This document shows, one piece after another, positions 1 to 10,816 of a DNA stretch of 64,000 nucleotides. Position 1 is the first letter of the stretch, and each line of letters begins with the position of its first letter. Source of the DNA: Allodiplogaster sudhausi. Lineage: Eukaryota; Nematoda; Chromadorea; Rhabditida; Diplogasteridae. The position numbers were made by a program, and so were the translations under genes. The notes beneath the pieces are model-generated. The model did not search any database. It had not been told where the DNA came from and saw only the letters and a program-made list of their open reading frames with translations. The stretch is from the NCBI GenBank assembly GCA_945643635.1, contig CALZFC010000027.1, positions 4,406,501 to 4,470,500 on the forward strand, written 5' to 3'.

Positions 1-32
1 TTGAATAGAGAAGAGAAGGAGAACAGCTCAAC

Positions 33-473
33 CTCGCACGAATTGTGTGTAGGAGTCACCGCATGGCGCAGCGAGTACTGCGCCCAGAGTGAAGCAATGG
101 GCTCTCGCATACTTCAGATCCATGGGCGGCTGCGCGAGCATCTGGAAGAGTGGCGTAAGGAGTGTTGCAAATTATTGTTCTATGTCATCAGCTTAGACAG
201 TTGCATAACAGTTTTTTTAGCTAAGAAATTCAGCGATCTTTCCTTATAGCACTTGCCGCCGAACGGCTTGAACTTGTACCACGGATCACCACAGACACGG
301 TCGCCATCAGCAGAAGCTGTAAATGAAATATTTTTATTAGCTAATTGATTAACTCCATTATATTTAATATTTAGTAGCCTTTTAGAAAATTAATATGTTG
401 AAAAGGTAAATATGTATGATTGTGAAGTACCAGCCACAATAGCCGAGGACAGGAGAATGCAGAACACGATCAT
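33..473 (-). CDS. CTLD copy 1, 5' part of a secreted lectin-like gene (partial)
   Basis: This is the first half of a five-exon CTLD gene running off the left edge. Exon 1 (431-473) encodes a short hydrophobic signal peptide, MIVFCILLSSAIVA. Exon 2 starts at 316 and carries the C-G-D-P-W..KP.GGKCYK block. Exon 3 is 33-141 and ends with the family signature TQFVRG just before a GTTGAG donor. Exons 4-5 would lie beyond base 1. The exon 2 donor is uncertain: the family GT at this point is absent (GAAAGA), and the shifted GTAGCTAG donor used by copies 3 and 4 is mutated to TTAGCT. A further in-frame GTTATG may serve instead. It faces copy 2 head to head. Confidence 0.7.
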
Positions 474-523
474 TGCCAGCGGCGTAAAGGAGTGAGGAGT
501 GAAGATGCTTTTGCTCGCAATCC

Positions 524-530
524 TTTTATA
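524..530 (-). promoter_or_regulatory. TATA box of CTLD copy 1
   Basis: TATAAAAGGATT on the minus strand, about 50 bp upstream of the start codon. The same box sits at a similar distance in copies 2, 3, 4, 5 and 7. Confidence 0.6.
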
Positions 531-1263
531 CAGATTCCGTCCTCTTGTTTGAGCTTTCCAGGGGAGATGGTCATACTCGATACATCCAAGAGATTCAGGA
601 TTGGCATACACCTGCACCAGCTTCGAACATCGCTTTTATGAAATTTCACATTGATCAAACTACTTTCTGATTTATCCAGTGGAATAGAAAAATGGTCTTG
701 GTTCCATTATTTGAAAAACTTCTTCCTCTGATATGCATGTATAAAATACATCATCAACATAATGACTGGAATGAAGGTTTAAAAAAAAGTTTATTTTTTT
801 AAGTTTTTGGGGAAATGTTTCGTACTCATTGTCAGGGCAGAGTGATTTTGGTGGGACACTTGCAATAGAAGTTTCTAACTCAAAATAAGGCAAAAAAATC
901 ACGACTCCTTCTTTTAATGCTCAAAAACTTCAAAAATTCAGTAAGATATATTTATTACATGTCTGCAACTTCATATTTTTGTTAATATCATTTGTCTAAA
1001 TTTTGACTCTTCCCTTTTTGATCCGTGCAGATGTGCACGCAACATTTGCCCTCAAAAACCAAAAAATAAAAATAAATAAAAAATTTCCAACTTCACTACA
1101 GTTAATTACATATGTTGGTGATGTATTATTTACATGCATATCAGAGGAGATGTCATGTTCATAGCAGGCGCAGGTGCATGTCAATCCTGACTCTGTTGTA
1201 TGTGTCGAGTATTATCTTGTGTCCTGCATCGTCATGAAAGCTGAACCAACAGGACGGAACAAG

Positions 1264-1270
1264 TATAAAA
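1264..1270 (+). promoter_or_regulatory. TATA box of CTLD copy 2
   Basis: TATAAAAGGATTCGAGCAGA followed by a conserved leader (AAGCTTCTTCACTC), 50 bp before the degenerate start codon at 1320. It persists although the gene downstream is broken. Confidence 0.55.
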
Positions 1271-1319
1271 GGATTCGAGCAGAAGCTTCTTCACTCTTCA
1301 CTCCTTTGCGCCGCTGACA

Positions 1320-2104
1320 ATGCTCGCTGTTCTACATTCTCCTATCCTCGGCTATTGTGGCTGGTACGCTTTCACAGTCATATTTACCTTTTCAACATAT
1401 AATTTTCTAAAAGGCTACTAAATACTAACATAATGGGGTTAATCAATTAGCCTAATAAAAGATATTTCTTTTACAGCTTCTGCTGATGGCGACCGTGTCT
1501 GTGGTGATCCGTGGTACAAGTTCAAGCCGTTTGGCGGCAAGTGCTACAAGGCAAAGACGCTGAATTTTGCTAGAAAAACCGTTACGAAACTGGCTCAGTT
1601 AATAACTTGGAACTATAATTTTGCAACATTCCTTACGCCCTCTTCCAGATGCTCGCGCAGCCGCCCATGGATCTGAAGTATGCTGAGCCCATTGCTTCAC
1701 TCTGGGCGCAGTACTCGCTGCACCTTGTGGCGACTCCAACACACAATTCGTGCGAGGATGAGATTATCCTTCTCTTCTCTATTCAATATTTTTATGCCAA
1801 AAGGCAAATTATCAAGGCATTTAAAAAAGAGATCTCGGCAAAGAATTCAGACGACATCACCGCTGTCAAGGAGGCGTGGGTAAATGCTGGTGCAAAATGC
1901 TCGGCTGACAACTACCTGCCTGGTACGAAACTTGGTCCCATCACCGTATCCTTGAAGCGCTACCGTAGTCCCAACCTCAGACCAGGGTCCCACGGCGGAG
2001 AAAAAGTGCGCCGTACGTGCGACCCGCTTGGCAAATGGCGCGCCGTCTCGTGCGACCAGAAGAAGTACCCGGTTGCTTGCGAGAAGAAGCAGTCGCCGCA
2101 GTAA
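1320..2104 (+). pseudogene. CTLD copy 2, multiply frameshifted lectin-like pseudogene
   Basis: All five exons of the CTLD gene are recognisable by alignment to copies 3, 4 and 7, but it cannot encode the family protein. Exon 1 has one extra base (44 instead of 43 nt), so the signal peptide reads out of frame. The exon 2 donor is GC or lost. Exon 3 lacks one base around 1682 and its donor GGTTGA has become GGATGA. Exon 5 lacks 4 bases inside the conserved KCAVIT stretch (about 2012). The C-terminal block (GKWRAVSC..KYPVACEKKQSPQ, stop at 2102-2104) is still open. The number of independent lesions makes sequencing error an unlikely sole cause. Confidence 0.75.
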
Positions 2105-2159
2105 GTGAGCGTGATCCATCGTCGCACGATTGGCAACTTTGTGCTCCCGAGAATAAAGC

Positions 2160-3017
2160 AATTATCAAAAGTAGTTCAACTGTACCTCACGCACTCGATC
2201 GAATACGAATTATGTAAGGCATTGTCTTGTTATGGATGATATTAGCTTTATAGTCGCTAACTCCTAACATGTAATGGGCGATCAGATAGTATGAGAGCTT
2301 TTAGCAACGCATTCCTGGTAAATTTGCCAAAATTCTAGTTTCGAGTAAATGTTTCGAGTAAGTAAATTGTTTCGAGTTTGGTTTGAAGATTTCAAATTAG
2401 CGCTTTGAGTCCGGTATGCGAATCATGCATTTTTTCACCGATATATCGGTGCAAGATTAAAAAAATCAGCGTTATTCCCGTTTTTAGCTGTCTTGTGAAA
2501 TTAAATGCCATTTACACATTTGAAAATAGTCTTGAGAGCTTGAGAAAGCATGGTTCACGAAAGAGGATGTGTGAAAATGAATAGTTAATGACTGAAAAGT
2601 TTAAATGCAAGCTAGAAATGAGTAAAGAAGCAACATGAGCATTTAAAAATGAAAATCACATGCATGATCACCGTCTTCTTTTTGCAGGCACTCAATAGAT
2701 CTCACAAGACAACTAAAAACGGGAATAACGCTGTTTTTTTTTAATCTTGCAATGATTCGCGTACCGGACTCAAAGCGCTAATTTGAAATCTTCAAAGCAA
2801 ACTTGTAACAATTTACTTACTCGAAACATTTACTCGAAACAAGAATTTTGGAAAATTGCCAGGAATGTGTTGCTAAAACCTCTCATTGTTTCTGATCGCC
2901 CATTTCGTATTGGGAGTTAGCGACTTTAAAGCTCCTATTATCGATAACAAGATAATGCCTTCCATAATTCGTATTCGATCGTAAACGTGAGGTACAGTTG
3001 CACTTCTTATGATAATT
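2160..3017. repeat. Diverged inverted repeat between CTLD copies 2 and 3 (centre about 2600)
   Basis: The 3' flank of copy 2 reappears inverted as the 3' flank of copy 3. For example GTTATTCCCGTTTTTAG at 2471 pairs with CTAAAAACGGGAATAAC at 2713, and TGTACCTCAC at 2181 pairs with GTGAGGTACA at 2987. The arms continue through both genes, so copies 2 and 3 are an old inverted duplication with a unique core of about 210 bp (2494-2705). No coding sequence is seen inside. Confidence 0.8.
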
Positions 3018-3083
3018 GCTTTATTCTCGGGAGTGAAAAGTTGCCAATCGTGCGATGAGGGAGTCTCGAAGGATTATTCTCAC

Positions 3084-4002
3084 TTACTGCCGCGTCTGCG
3101 GCTTCTCGCACACAACCGGGTACTTCTTCTGGTAGCAGGGGACGGCGCGCCATTTGCCAAGCGGGTCGCAAGTGATCACGGCGCACTTCTTCTCCGCCGT
3201 GGGACCTTGGTCTGAAGTTGGGATTACGGCTGTAGTTCTTAAACTGTTCTGTGGTGGGATCAAGTCTCTTACCAGGAAGGTAGTTGTCGGCCGAGCAGTC
3301 GCGACCAGCATCCATCCAAGCCTCTTTGCCAACGGTGATGGAGTCTGAATGCATTGCCGAGATCTATATTTTATAATGTCTTGATGATTAGTATTTTGGC
3401 ACGAAAAAATAGTCTCAACCTCGCACGAATTGTGAGGAGTGACCGATTCCGCACGGCGCAGCGACTACTGCCCCCAGCATGAAGCATATGGATCTCGCAT
3501 GTATCAGATCCATGGGCCTATCGACCATCTGCAAGAGTGAAGTCATCACTTCACCCGGAAACACAACGTGAGTCTCGGTAATGTCCATTCAAGAATTCTT
3601 TAAAAAAATAGAGAAATCGTATATACTTGGCTGTGAGTAAACCGAAAAGCTCGCTAATAAACCTTGGCGTGAGAAATATTGCAAGTCATTGTTCTGGCTT
3701 CAGCAAGGTGCTCAGTTTCATAATGGATTTTCTAGCTACGAATTTCAGCAGCCTTGCCCTGTAGCACTTGCCGCCATGCGGCTTGAACTGGTACCACGGA
3801 TCACCACACACACGGTTGCCATCCGCAGCAGCTGGAAATGAAATATGTCATTTAAGGCAAATTGGTTGGCCCCTGTACCGTTAGTATTTAGTAGCCTTTT
3901 AGAAAATTATAGAAAATTATATGTTTAAAATAAGTTAAGTATGATTGTGAAAGCCGTACCAGACAGAATAACCGAGGACAGGAGAATGCAGAAAGCGAGC
4001 AT
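3084..4002 (-). CDS. CTLD copy 3, secreted C-type-lectin-like protein
   Basis: Intact five-exon gene: 3960-4002, 3740-3831, 3420-3528, 3273-3344, 3084-3211, all GT-AG and phase-consistent, 147 residues. Exon 1 is a signal peptide (MLAFCILLSSVILS). Exon 2 carries DPWYQFKPHGGKCY; exon 3 ends SSQFVRG. Exon 4 carries the CSADNYLPG block, exon 5 KKCAVIT..LGKWRAVPC..KYPVVCEK. The W-x-x-x-x-C and final C-E pair fit the end of a C-type lectin fold. The EPN/QPD and WND calcium ligands of sugar-binding CTLDs are not visible, so calcium-dependent sugar binding is doubtful. Exon 2 is six codons longer than in copies 5 and 7 because the donor has moved to GTAGCTAG. An AATAAA-type signal lies at about 3020-3027. 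Confidence 0.85.
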
Positions 4003-4045
4003 TGTCAGCGGCGTTAAGTAGTGAAGAAGCTTCTGCTCGGAATCC

Positions 4046-4052
4046 TTTTATA
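4046..4052 (-). promoter_or_regulatory. TATA box of CTLD copy 3
   Basis: TATAAAAGGATTCCGAGCAG on the minus strand, 44 bp before the start codon at 4002. Confidence 0.6.
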
Positions 4053-4729
4053 CATGTTTTGTCCTGTTGGTTCAGTTTTCATGACGATGCAGGGCACAAG
4101 ATCATACTCGATACATACAAGAGAGTCAGGATTGGTGTGCGCCTGCGTTTGCTCTATGAGCATGACATTTTATGGCCCTTCTCGGATATGCATGTAAATA
4201 ATACATCATAAACATAACTAACTGGAATGAAATTTAAAAAGGCAAGTTGTGGCTGGTAAGACATGCTCACCAGTGGATACCTACAAATAGGCAATGGCGG
4301 GGCGATAATATAAGCGCTGCTACTCGACACGCACACCGTTTCCAGAGAGACCGCGAGCACGCGACCTGGCTCAATCGCACTGAGTCAGGCGTGTGGACTA
4401 TCTCCCGTGATCATATTCTTTTTAAAATCATATTAAACTTGGACTCTTCCCCTTTTGTATACTGTAGATGTGCACGCAACATTTGCCCCCCCCCCAAAAT
4501 CTAAAAATTAAGTTTTTTTAAATTCATTTCAGCCATTATGTTGATGAAGTATGACCATTTTTCTCCTCCACGGGAGAAATCAGAAAGTAGTTTGATCAAT
4601 GTGAAGTGCCTTAAAAGTCGTGTTCGGAGCTGAGGAAGGCGTATGTCAATGCTGATTCTCCTGGATGTATCGAGTCTGATCATCTCCTCTAGAAAGCTGA
4701 ACCAACAGCACGGAATATGTATAAAAGGA

Positions 4730-4736
4730 TTCAGAG
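4730..4736 (+). promoter_or_regulatory. TATA box of CTLD copy 4
   Basis: TGTATAAAAGGATTCAGAGC, 47 bp upstream of the ATG at 4777, with the shared leader AGAAGCTTCATCACTC. Confidence 0.6.
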
Positions 4737-4776
4737 CAGAAGCTTCATCACTCTTCACTCCTTTATGCTTCTGGCA

Positions 4777-5923
4777 ATGCTCGTGTTCTGCATTCTCCTG
4801 TCCTCGGCTATTGTGGCTGGTATGCCTTCACAAATATATTTACCTTTTCAACATATATTTTTTTATAATTTTATAAAAGGCTACTAAATAGTAACATAAT
4901 TGGGTCTGTCAATCAGCCTGATAAAAATATTTCATTTCCAGCTTCTGCTGATGGCGACCGTGTTTGTGGTGATCCGTGGTACCAGTTCAAGCCGCATGGT
5001 GGCAAGTGCTACAAGGCATGGCCGCTGAATTTCGTAGCTAGAAAAGAAAAACCTTGAGAAACTTACCGCTAATTATAAGCTGATGTCAGAACAAATTTCT
5101 TTACAATTAGTCACGCCAAGGTTTACTAGCGAGCGTTTTGGTTTACTCATATGGTAGCCAAGTTTATACCCTTTCTTTTCTTTTTAAATTAGGGCGATCA
5201 CCAAAATGTTTTAATGCAGGTTCGAATTGCCGCGTCTGCCCTGTGATTCCTCACTCTCATTCTCACGTGCTATTTCGCAGGTCGCACAAACCCGCTGTGT
5301 GAAAATAGAATGAGAGTGCGAAGGGCCGCGGCAATTTGAAATATCACAAAACTTTTCGGTGATCGCCCTCCTTTAAAGAATTCCCTGCATGGGCAATACC
5401 CGTGACTCACGCTGTGTGTTTTCCGGGTGGTGATAACATCACTCTTGCAGATGGTCGATCAGCCCACGACTATGCTGCAGGCAAGAGTTAGATGCTTCAT
5501 TCTGGGCGCAGTACTCGCTGCGCCGTGCAACTGCTCCTCCACACAATTCGTGCGAGGTTGATTTCTTTCTTTCCCTGTTCCCGGCTTATGTACTGATTAA
5601 TTTTTTAAAGCTAAAACAGAAATTCTCATGATAATTTAAAAAAGAGATCTCGGCAAAGCATTCAGATGACATCACCGCTGGCAAGGAGGCTTGGATGGAT
5701 GCTGGTGCCGACTGCTCGGCCGACAACTATCAGCCTGGTACGAGACTTGGTTATTCCACTGTATCCTTGATGAACTACCGTACGGTCAACTTCAGGCCAG
5801 GGTCTTACCGCGGAGAAAAAGTGCGCCGTGATGACGAGCGACTCGCTTGGCAAATGGCGCGCCGTCTCCTGCGACCAGAAGAAGTACCCGGTCGTGTGCG
5901 AGAAGCGGCAGACGCGGCAGTAA
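4777..5923 (+). CDS. CTLD copy 4, secreted C-type-lectin-like protein
   Basis: Intact five-exon gene: 4777-4819, 4942-5033, 5451-5556, 5666-5737, 5796-5923, 146 residues. The signal peptide is MLVFCILLSSAIVA. An in-frame ATG at 4765 would add four residues; 4777 is preferred because it matches all paralogues. The domain blocks are CGDPWYQFKPHGGKCYK, then QARVRCFILGAVLAAPC, CSADNYQPG, and KKCAVMT..LGKWRAVSC..KYPVVCEK. Exon 2 uses the shifted GTAGCTAG donor as in copy 3. Intron 2 is unusually long because a 185-bp foldback element sits in it. A poly(A) signal AATAAA lies at about 5982. As in the other copies, no calcium-binding EPN/QPD or WND motif is seen. Confidence 0.87.
5189..5373. mobile_element. 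Foldback/MITE-like hairpin element in intron 2 of CTLD copy 4
   Basis: The whole segment is an imperfect palindrome. The 5' end AGGGCGATCACCAAAATG matches the reverse complement of the 3' end (AGGAGGGCGATCACCGAAAA), and the similarity continues inward through AATTGCCGCG and CACTCTCATTCT almost to the centre. TTTAAA-like sequence flanks both ends (a possible TA-rich target duplication). There is no coding capacity. A second terminus of the same family is at 56965-56988. Confidence 0.75.
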
Positions 5924-6892
5924 GTGAGAGTGCTCCATCGAGACTCTTTCGTCGCACGATTGGCAACTTTGCATGTTCGAGAATAAAGCAATTATCAAAA
6001 TTAGTGCAAATTTTCCTCATGTTCACGACAGAATACATACAAATCACGGTACGTATCTTGTTAGGTCTACATCGGTCTAGTGGATGACAGAACTATATGC
6101 TACTGGCAACTCGGTCCATCCATACTAGGATATCAACTCGAAAGCATTGGTCTTGTCTCTAAGAGTTCTGGATTTGCCTCATCAATCTCCGGATCTGTTA
6201 GAACGTTTTCGCGCTACTGAACAACTCATACGCGGCTTTCTCAATATTCTTCACATTCAATATCTTAAAACAGAATGGAGATAAACGCTTTGCTTTCCCA
6301 TCGCTCTTCATCGCATCCATTCACTTTCAACATTTTCGATAAGTAGTGTTTTTTGCATCTTCTCCAGATCAGATTAAATTATGTATGCAGTGCTAAGTCA
6401 AGGTCGCAGAAAATTATCAGCTTTATTTTCTCCTGGGGCGATCCCCGTTGGGCGATTGTGCGTGGGATGAGAATTAGGTGGCTAAAGGGGGCATTGCCTT
6501 GGAGGGAAGGAGTTAGAGGAGTGGATTCAAGGCGTGGGTGGGCGGATCGCTTCAATTCTTAGTGGACTTCTCCGTCTTCTCTAGCTTCAGACTCCAGTGT
6601 GTCGTCCTCATCCGAACGCTCCTGGAAAACAAGCCAGTTCGGATATGTGATCGAATGTATAAAAGCATGCAGAATATGACTTGAAATTGGCCGGATTTGA
6701 TCTTCTCCTTCTTCTCCTTTTCCAATTCCTCCTGTTACTTCTTCTTCTGGCTCGCCGTCATTTCCTTCACGTCCTTGTTCTTTACGTTCTCCTTTTAAGG
6801 GGCGTCCTGAAAGGAAGCCAAATTTTCTGTTATTGATAATTAATAAAAACTAAGGAGAAACTGAGACAAAAAAAGGAAAAGGCTGGACTGAC
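5924..6892. other. Intergenic, nothing firmly identified
   Basis: 3' flank of copy 4. On the minus strand at about 6555-6830 there are Glu/Lys-rich openings that could be 3' untranslated sequence or extra exons of the gene at 6893-7408, but reading phase from that gene reaches a stop immediately. Confidence 0.4.
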
Positions 6893-7408
6893 GTCTGCAG
6901 CGGTCTCGGACTGGAGAGGAGTAGTGCCGTTCTTCGAAGTGGCCGTGGCGGACTCCTTGCTCTTCTTCTCTTCGCCTTTCTTCTCTTCGCCTTTCTTCTC
7001 TTCACCTTTCTTCTCTGACTTTCCCTTCCCTCCATCTTCTTCCTTCTCTTCTTTCTTGTCCTTTCCATCGTTTCCATCCTTTTCTCCCTCTTCACCAGGC
7101 TCTTTCTTCTCTCCTAAAGAATTCACACTGTAAATTGTTTTGCAAAATGTTTTTCAAATTTTTGCCCATTTTTGAGATGAACCGAAAGAACAATTAGGTT
7201 TCCCCAAGTAATTCCACGCCAAGTCTGACCCGTTTTCTCGTCCTTCTTGTCGTTGTCTTCCTTCTTGCCTGTTTCTTACTTCTTCTCTTCCCCCTTCTCA
7301 GCCTTCTTCTCCTCGCCCGCCTTCGCCTCTGCCACTTCCACTTTGCTTGTCGGCGCCGGTGTCTTCGGCGGCGCTGCAGAAGGGCCTTTCTTGGGCGGCG
7401 GACCCCTT
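6893..7408 (-). CDS. Lys/Glu/Pro-rich low-complexity protein exons (unrecognised)
   Basis: Two exons on the minus strand: about 7280-7408 (Pro/Ala/Lys-rich, PPPKKGPSAAPPKTPAP, ending at a GTAAGA donor) and 6893-7127 (acceptor TTACAG; EKKEPGEEGEKDGND followed by three near-identical KKGEEKKGEEK steps). The junction is phase-compatible. From the second exon the frame passes a GTCAGT donor and would end shortly after the next acceptor at about 6810. The start was not identified; a short hydrophobic or acidic opening near 7530-7590 might be exon 1, but phases do not fit cleanly. Such charged low-complexity tails give no reliable family assignment. Confidence 0.4.
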
Positions 7409-8244
7409 TGTCATCCTAAAAGTTCCTCATTTTAACATTTTCATAGTTGAATTTTAATAGCGAGAGTGGGGCAGAGCATGAGGGAGAAGGGAGAAATACT
7501 GGAATGATCTGCATTTGAACCTTTTTTTTTGGATGAACAGGCCGCCAGCAGAAGCATCGCTGAGGCCATCAGAGTCTTCAAGTAGGCTCATTGAATATCT
7601 TATTCTCAAATACTACCTTATGACTATTAAAAACTCTGGAAAACATGAGTTTAATGAAAATTAAAATGTGAAATGAGAAATATATTAACTGCAAAGTGTG
7701 TCAGAAGAACGCAGAGAATGACTAGCTGTCGACTCCTGAACTCGGCTTCTTCAGATCAGAGACACGAATGGCGAGGCAGCCACTTGCCACGAATACGAGA
7801 GTGAGAAATGACTACGATGAGGGAGAGAACCTCACGCTAACTGCGTACTTTCAACGCACTCTATTATTCTTAGGAGAATCTGCACTTTGCAAAAGTGTGC
7901 ACTTAATACGTTTGCAGAATATATTAGAACAATATATGTAGGTAGGTAGGACTTCAGTCTAGTTGTATTATTCATTAACAACAAGATTTCAGAGGTGACC
8001 TGAAAGAAAGAGAGCGATGATCTTGCATGTGATTTTCACTTTTTTGCTTCTTATACTCAATTCTTGCTTTCATTTGAATTTTTCAGTCATTAACTATTCA
8101 TTTTCAATTAAATGTCTTTTACACACATTGAACGACGTGTTACAGCTTTATGAGGGAGAAAGGTTATGACGAATGGATTATAGCAGACAGCAAGACTTTA
8201 GTAATAGGAAAGAGGAGAACAAGGAAGGGAAAGAAAGGTTGAGA

Positions 8245-9212
8245 TTAAAACAGAAAGAAGGAAAGAACCAGCTTCTGAGAGGGGGAAGGGGAGGAGGTGC
8301 ATTCTGATCCCCCAGTCACAGAAGCTGGCCATGGGGTCGAGTGGAGACGCGATATCGGATGAAGGGGCCGGCATGCGTCTTGAGGGCCCACGGATTCGTG
8401 CGCAGCTCCACAAGCACCCAGTTCGCCTTCGAACGAATCAACCATGGCATCTCTGCAGTATCCGTGCAAGGAATCCTGAATCATATGATGAATTGATGTA
8501 TATGTACAAGAGCAAATAAATGCTGAAACATGTTAAAATGAGCTGATAAGTGATCAAAATGCTGCTGACTGACATTCCGCTAAAGTTGGACCCGTGGAAA
8601 TTGAGTTCGTCGTCTTCCCCGCTCGCACTCCGTGGCCATCCATGTCCTGCAAGGAATGGAAAGATTGGAGGACTCGATTGAGAGATCGAAATAAATGTAC
8701 ATTTTCAAAGTCAATCACAATCCTAGATAGATTTTGTCTCCATTATACCGGAAGCTGCGATCTGCATTATCTCTTATGCTTACGAAGAGCAAGATACATA
8801 ACTTCCTTGGTATGCAACGATGAAAATGCGAAATATCCCTGACCACCCCGCAAGAGAAATCCGTGAAGTGACGGGAACGAGCGAGTTTCTCATACCGCTC
8901 TCCCCCGAATCCGTATCCACAGACACAGCGGCATGAAAGAGTCTAGTTCTCCGGCGTGCAGGCATTCCAGTGTTTTTACTCTTCTGCAATTGCGATTTCC
9001 ATTCAACCAAATTCACATGCATATCGATGAATTCCTTCATGGCCATGTCTGCCATACCAAATTGCTATATTACAAAATACTCATATTATTATCTTAATTT
9101 AAGAATGTCAAGTTTTGAAATTTACTTTGTCCAGTTTCATCACTTTTAATGAAAACTCACTTTCGACATCGCCGACGGAGTAGAAAAACTCGTTGTCAGC
9201 ACCGGCAAAGGA
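8245..9212 (-). CDS. Unrecognised multi-exon gene (3' exons)
   Basis: Four exons fit together in phase on the minus strand: 9161-9212 (SFSTPSAMSK, donor GTGAGT), 8896-9064 (MADMAMKEFIDMHVNLVEW, donor GTATGAG), 8592-8646 (acceptor TTGCAG, SASGEDDELNFH) and 8245-8452 (acceptor ACTGCAG). In the last exon a second frame also reads like protein (WVLVELRTNPWALKTHAG, stop at about 8330), so the C-terminus is uncertain. No domain was recognised. The upstream start was not found; a tiny possible exon lies at about 9575-9590. Confidence 0.4.
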
Positions 9213-9459
9213 CTGTAACATGAAATATTGCATTTTTGTATACATATGTATCCACGCTATTTCAATTTATATTAAATAAAACGAGTAGATGAAAATCATA
9301 GTCTTTCTAATTATTCACTCATGTAAGAGTGTTTGATGTCTATTTATTCAACAACAAAACAAACAGATCAATGCACATGTATATTTCCACAGAAAGAGCA
9401 AAAACAATAAAATTAAACATCTAAAAAAACGGGTACTTTGTTTAAATGCACCATTAATA

Positions 9460-9612
9460 TGCCAGTGAGTGATAGAGAAAGAATATGAAAATTGTGGACC
9501 GGCCAGAAGAGATGAACCGAAGGGGAGAAAGAATCCGAGAATTATTGAATGCACTTTGTATCACTGACATACCGAGAGCGGCACAGTTCTAGAAAAGAAC
9601 ATATTTAGGTTT
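9460..9612. repeat. Dispersed repeat, copy 1 (partner at 21918-22056)
   Basis: GAAAGAATATGAAAATTGTG and the following 110 bp, including GCCAGAAGAGATGAA and ATACCGA.AG, recur near 21925 in the same orientation with moderate divergence. It is non-coding in both places. Confidence 0.65.
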
Positions 9613-9961
9613 GAACAGCTTTCAAGGCGTCCAGTTTTCAACATGCTCTGCTTGCACGCAATCAGAAAATGGTTGAAAAAGTTTTTTTTTGTATGCAACA
9701 TTTGCACCCAAAAAATTGAACAATTGCTTCATTCCAATCATTTTGTTGACGAAATTTTAAATGTTTATCCGAGGAAGTTCGTCAATTTATTAAAGCATGA
9801 CCGATTTTCTCTTCCACTATCTAAATATGAAAGTAGTTTGATCAATGTAAAATAAAATAACATGTCATTTTCGGAGCAGGTGCATGCCAATCCTGACTCT
9901 CTTGGATATCGTCGAATATGATCTTCTCCTCTGGAAAGCTGAACCAACACAATGGAATATG

Positions 9962-9968
9962 TATAAAA
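9962..9968 (+). promoter_or_regulatory. TATA box of CTLD copy 5
   Basis: GTATAAAAGGATCCAGAGCA, 50 bp upstream of the ATG at 10012. Confidence 0.6.
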
Positions 9969-10011
9969 GGATCCAGAGCAGACTTTTCTTCACCCCTTTA
10001 CGCCTCTGACA

Positions 10012-10816
10012 ATGCTCTCTTTCTGCATTCTCTTGTCCGCGGCTATTCTGGCTGGTACTCTTTTGCAATCATATTTTCTTATGTAACAAGAAAATGCCTA
10101 AGATGATATACTTATAATTTGCAGCTGCTGCTGATAGCGACGAATGTGGTGATCCGTCGTTCCAGTACAAGCCGTATGGTAACAAATGCTACAAGGTCAT
10201 AAGTTGATTAAGTTCTTAGAGACTTTGTCTTTTTTTCCTAGCCTAGACAATGCCTGTGTTTTTGTCTTGTGATGTGACGGCATCTCTCTCTGTCCCGCTC
10301 TCCCTCCCTCCCTCCCTCTCTCTCTCAGTCCTTTGCAGATCGTCGAGGAGCCCATGGCTCTGCAGCAGGCGAGAGACATGTGCTTGACGCAGGGCGGAAG
10401 ACTCGCTGCGCCGTGCGGCGTCTATCCCAATCAATTCGTGCGAGGTTGAGCTATTTTCTTTCTCTTTTCTATTCCCGGCATATCTATTGATTCACTATTT
10501 TTAAGCCAAAAGTCAAAGTTCGAAGATATAAAAAAAGAGATCTCAGCAAAACATTCAGCTGCTGTCACCGCTGGCAAGGAGGCTTGGGTGGATGCTGGTG
10601 ACGACTGTGAGGATAACAACTACCTGCCCGGTACGAGACTTGGTCTCACCACGGTATCCTTGAAAAGCTACCGTAATCCCAACTTCAGGCCAAGGACCCA
10701 CGGCTGAGAAGAAGTGCGCCGTGATGACGAGCGACCTGCTTGGCAAATGGCGCGCTGTCTGCTGCATCCAGCAGCAGTTCCCAGCCGTGTGCGAGAAGGC
10801 GCAGACACCGCTGTAA
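10012..10816 (+). CDS. CTLD copy 5, secreted C-type-lectin-like protein
   Basis: Intact five-exon gene: 10012-10054, 10125-10195, 10339-10444, 10559-10630, 10689-10816, 139 residues. The signal peptide is MLSFCILLSAAILA. Exon 2 uses the short canonical donor (TACAAG|GTCATA), giving CGDPSFQYKPYGNKCYK. Exon 3 carries LQQARDMCLTQGGRLAAPC, exon 4 CEDNNYLPG, and exon 5 KKCAVMT..LGKWRAVCC..FPAVCEK. A second cysteine next to the conserved WRAV.C cysteine is peculiar to this copy. Intron 2 contains a CT-rich tract, as in copy 7. A poly(A) signal lies at about 10875. Copies 5 and 7 form one subfamily, copies 1-4 another. Confidence 0.87.

Larger units (their letters stand above)
4003..4776. other. Divergent promoter region between CTLD copies 3 and 4
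   Basis: Head-to-head intergenic stretch with TATA boxes at 4046-4052 (minus) and 4730-4736 (plus). Its two ends are similar in inverted orientation, including the AAGCTGAACCAACAG..CGGAAT segment. No gene is seen in the middle. It resembles the spacer between copies 1 and 2 (474-1319), which also has no gene. Confidence 0.5.

Noticed and set aside
1649..2104. 151-codon frame across CTLD copy 2
   Set aside because: It runs through introns and only ends in frame with the true C-terminus; copy 2 is better read as a frameshifted five-exon pseudogene.
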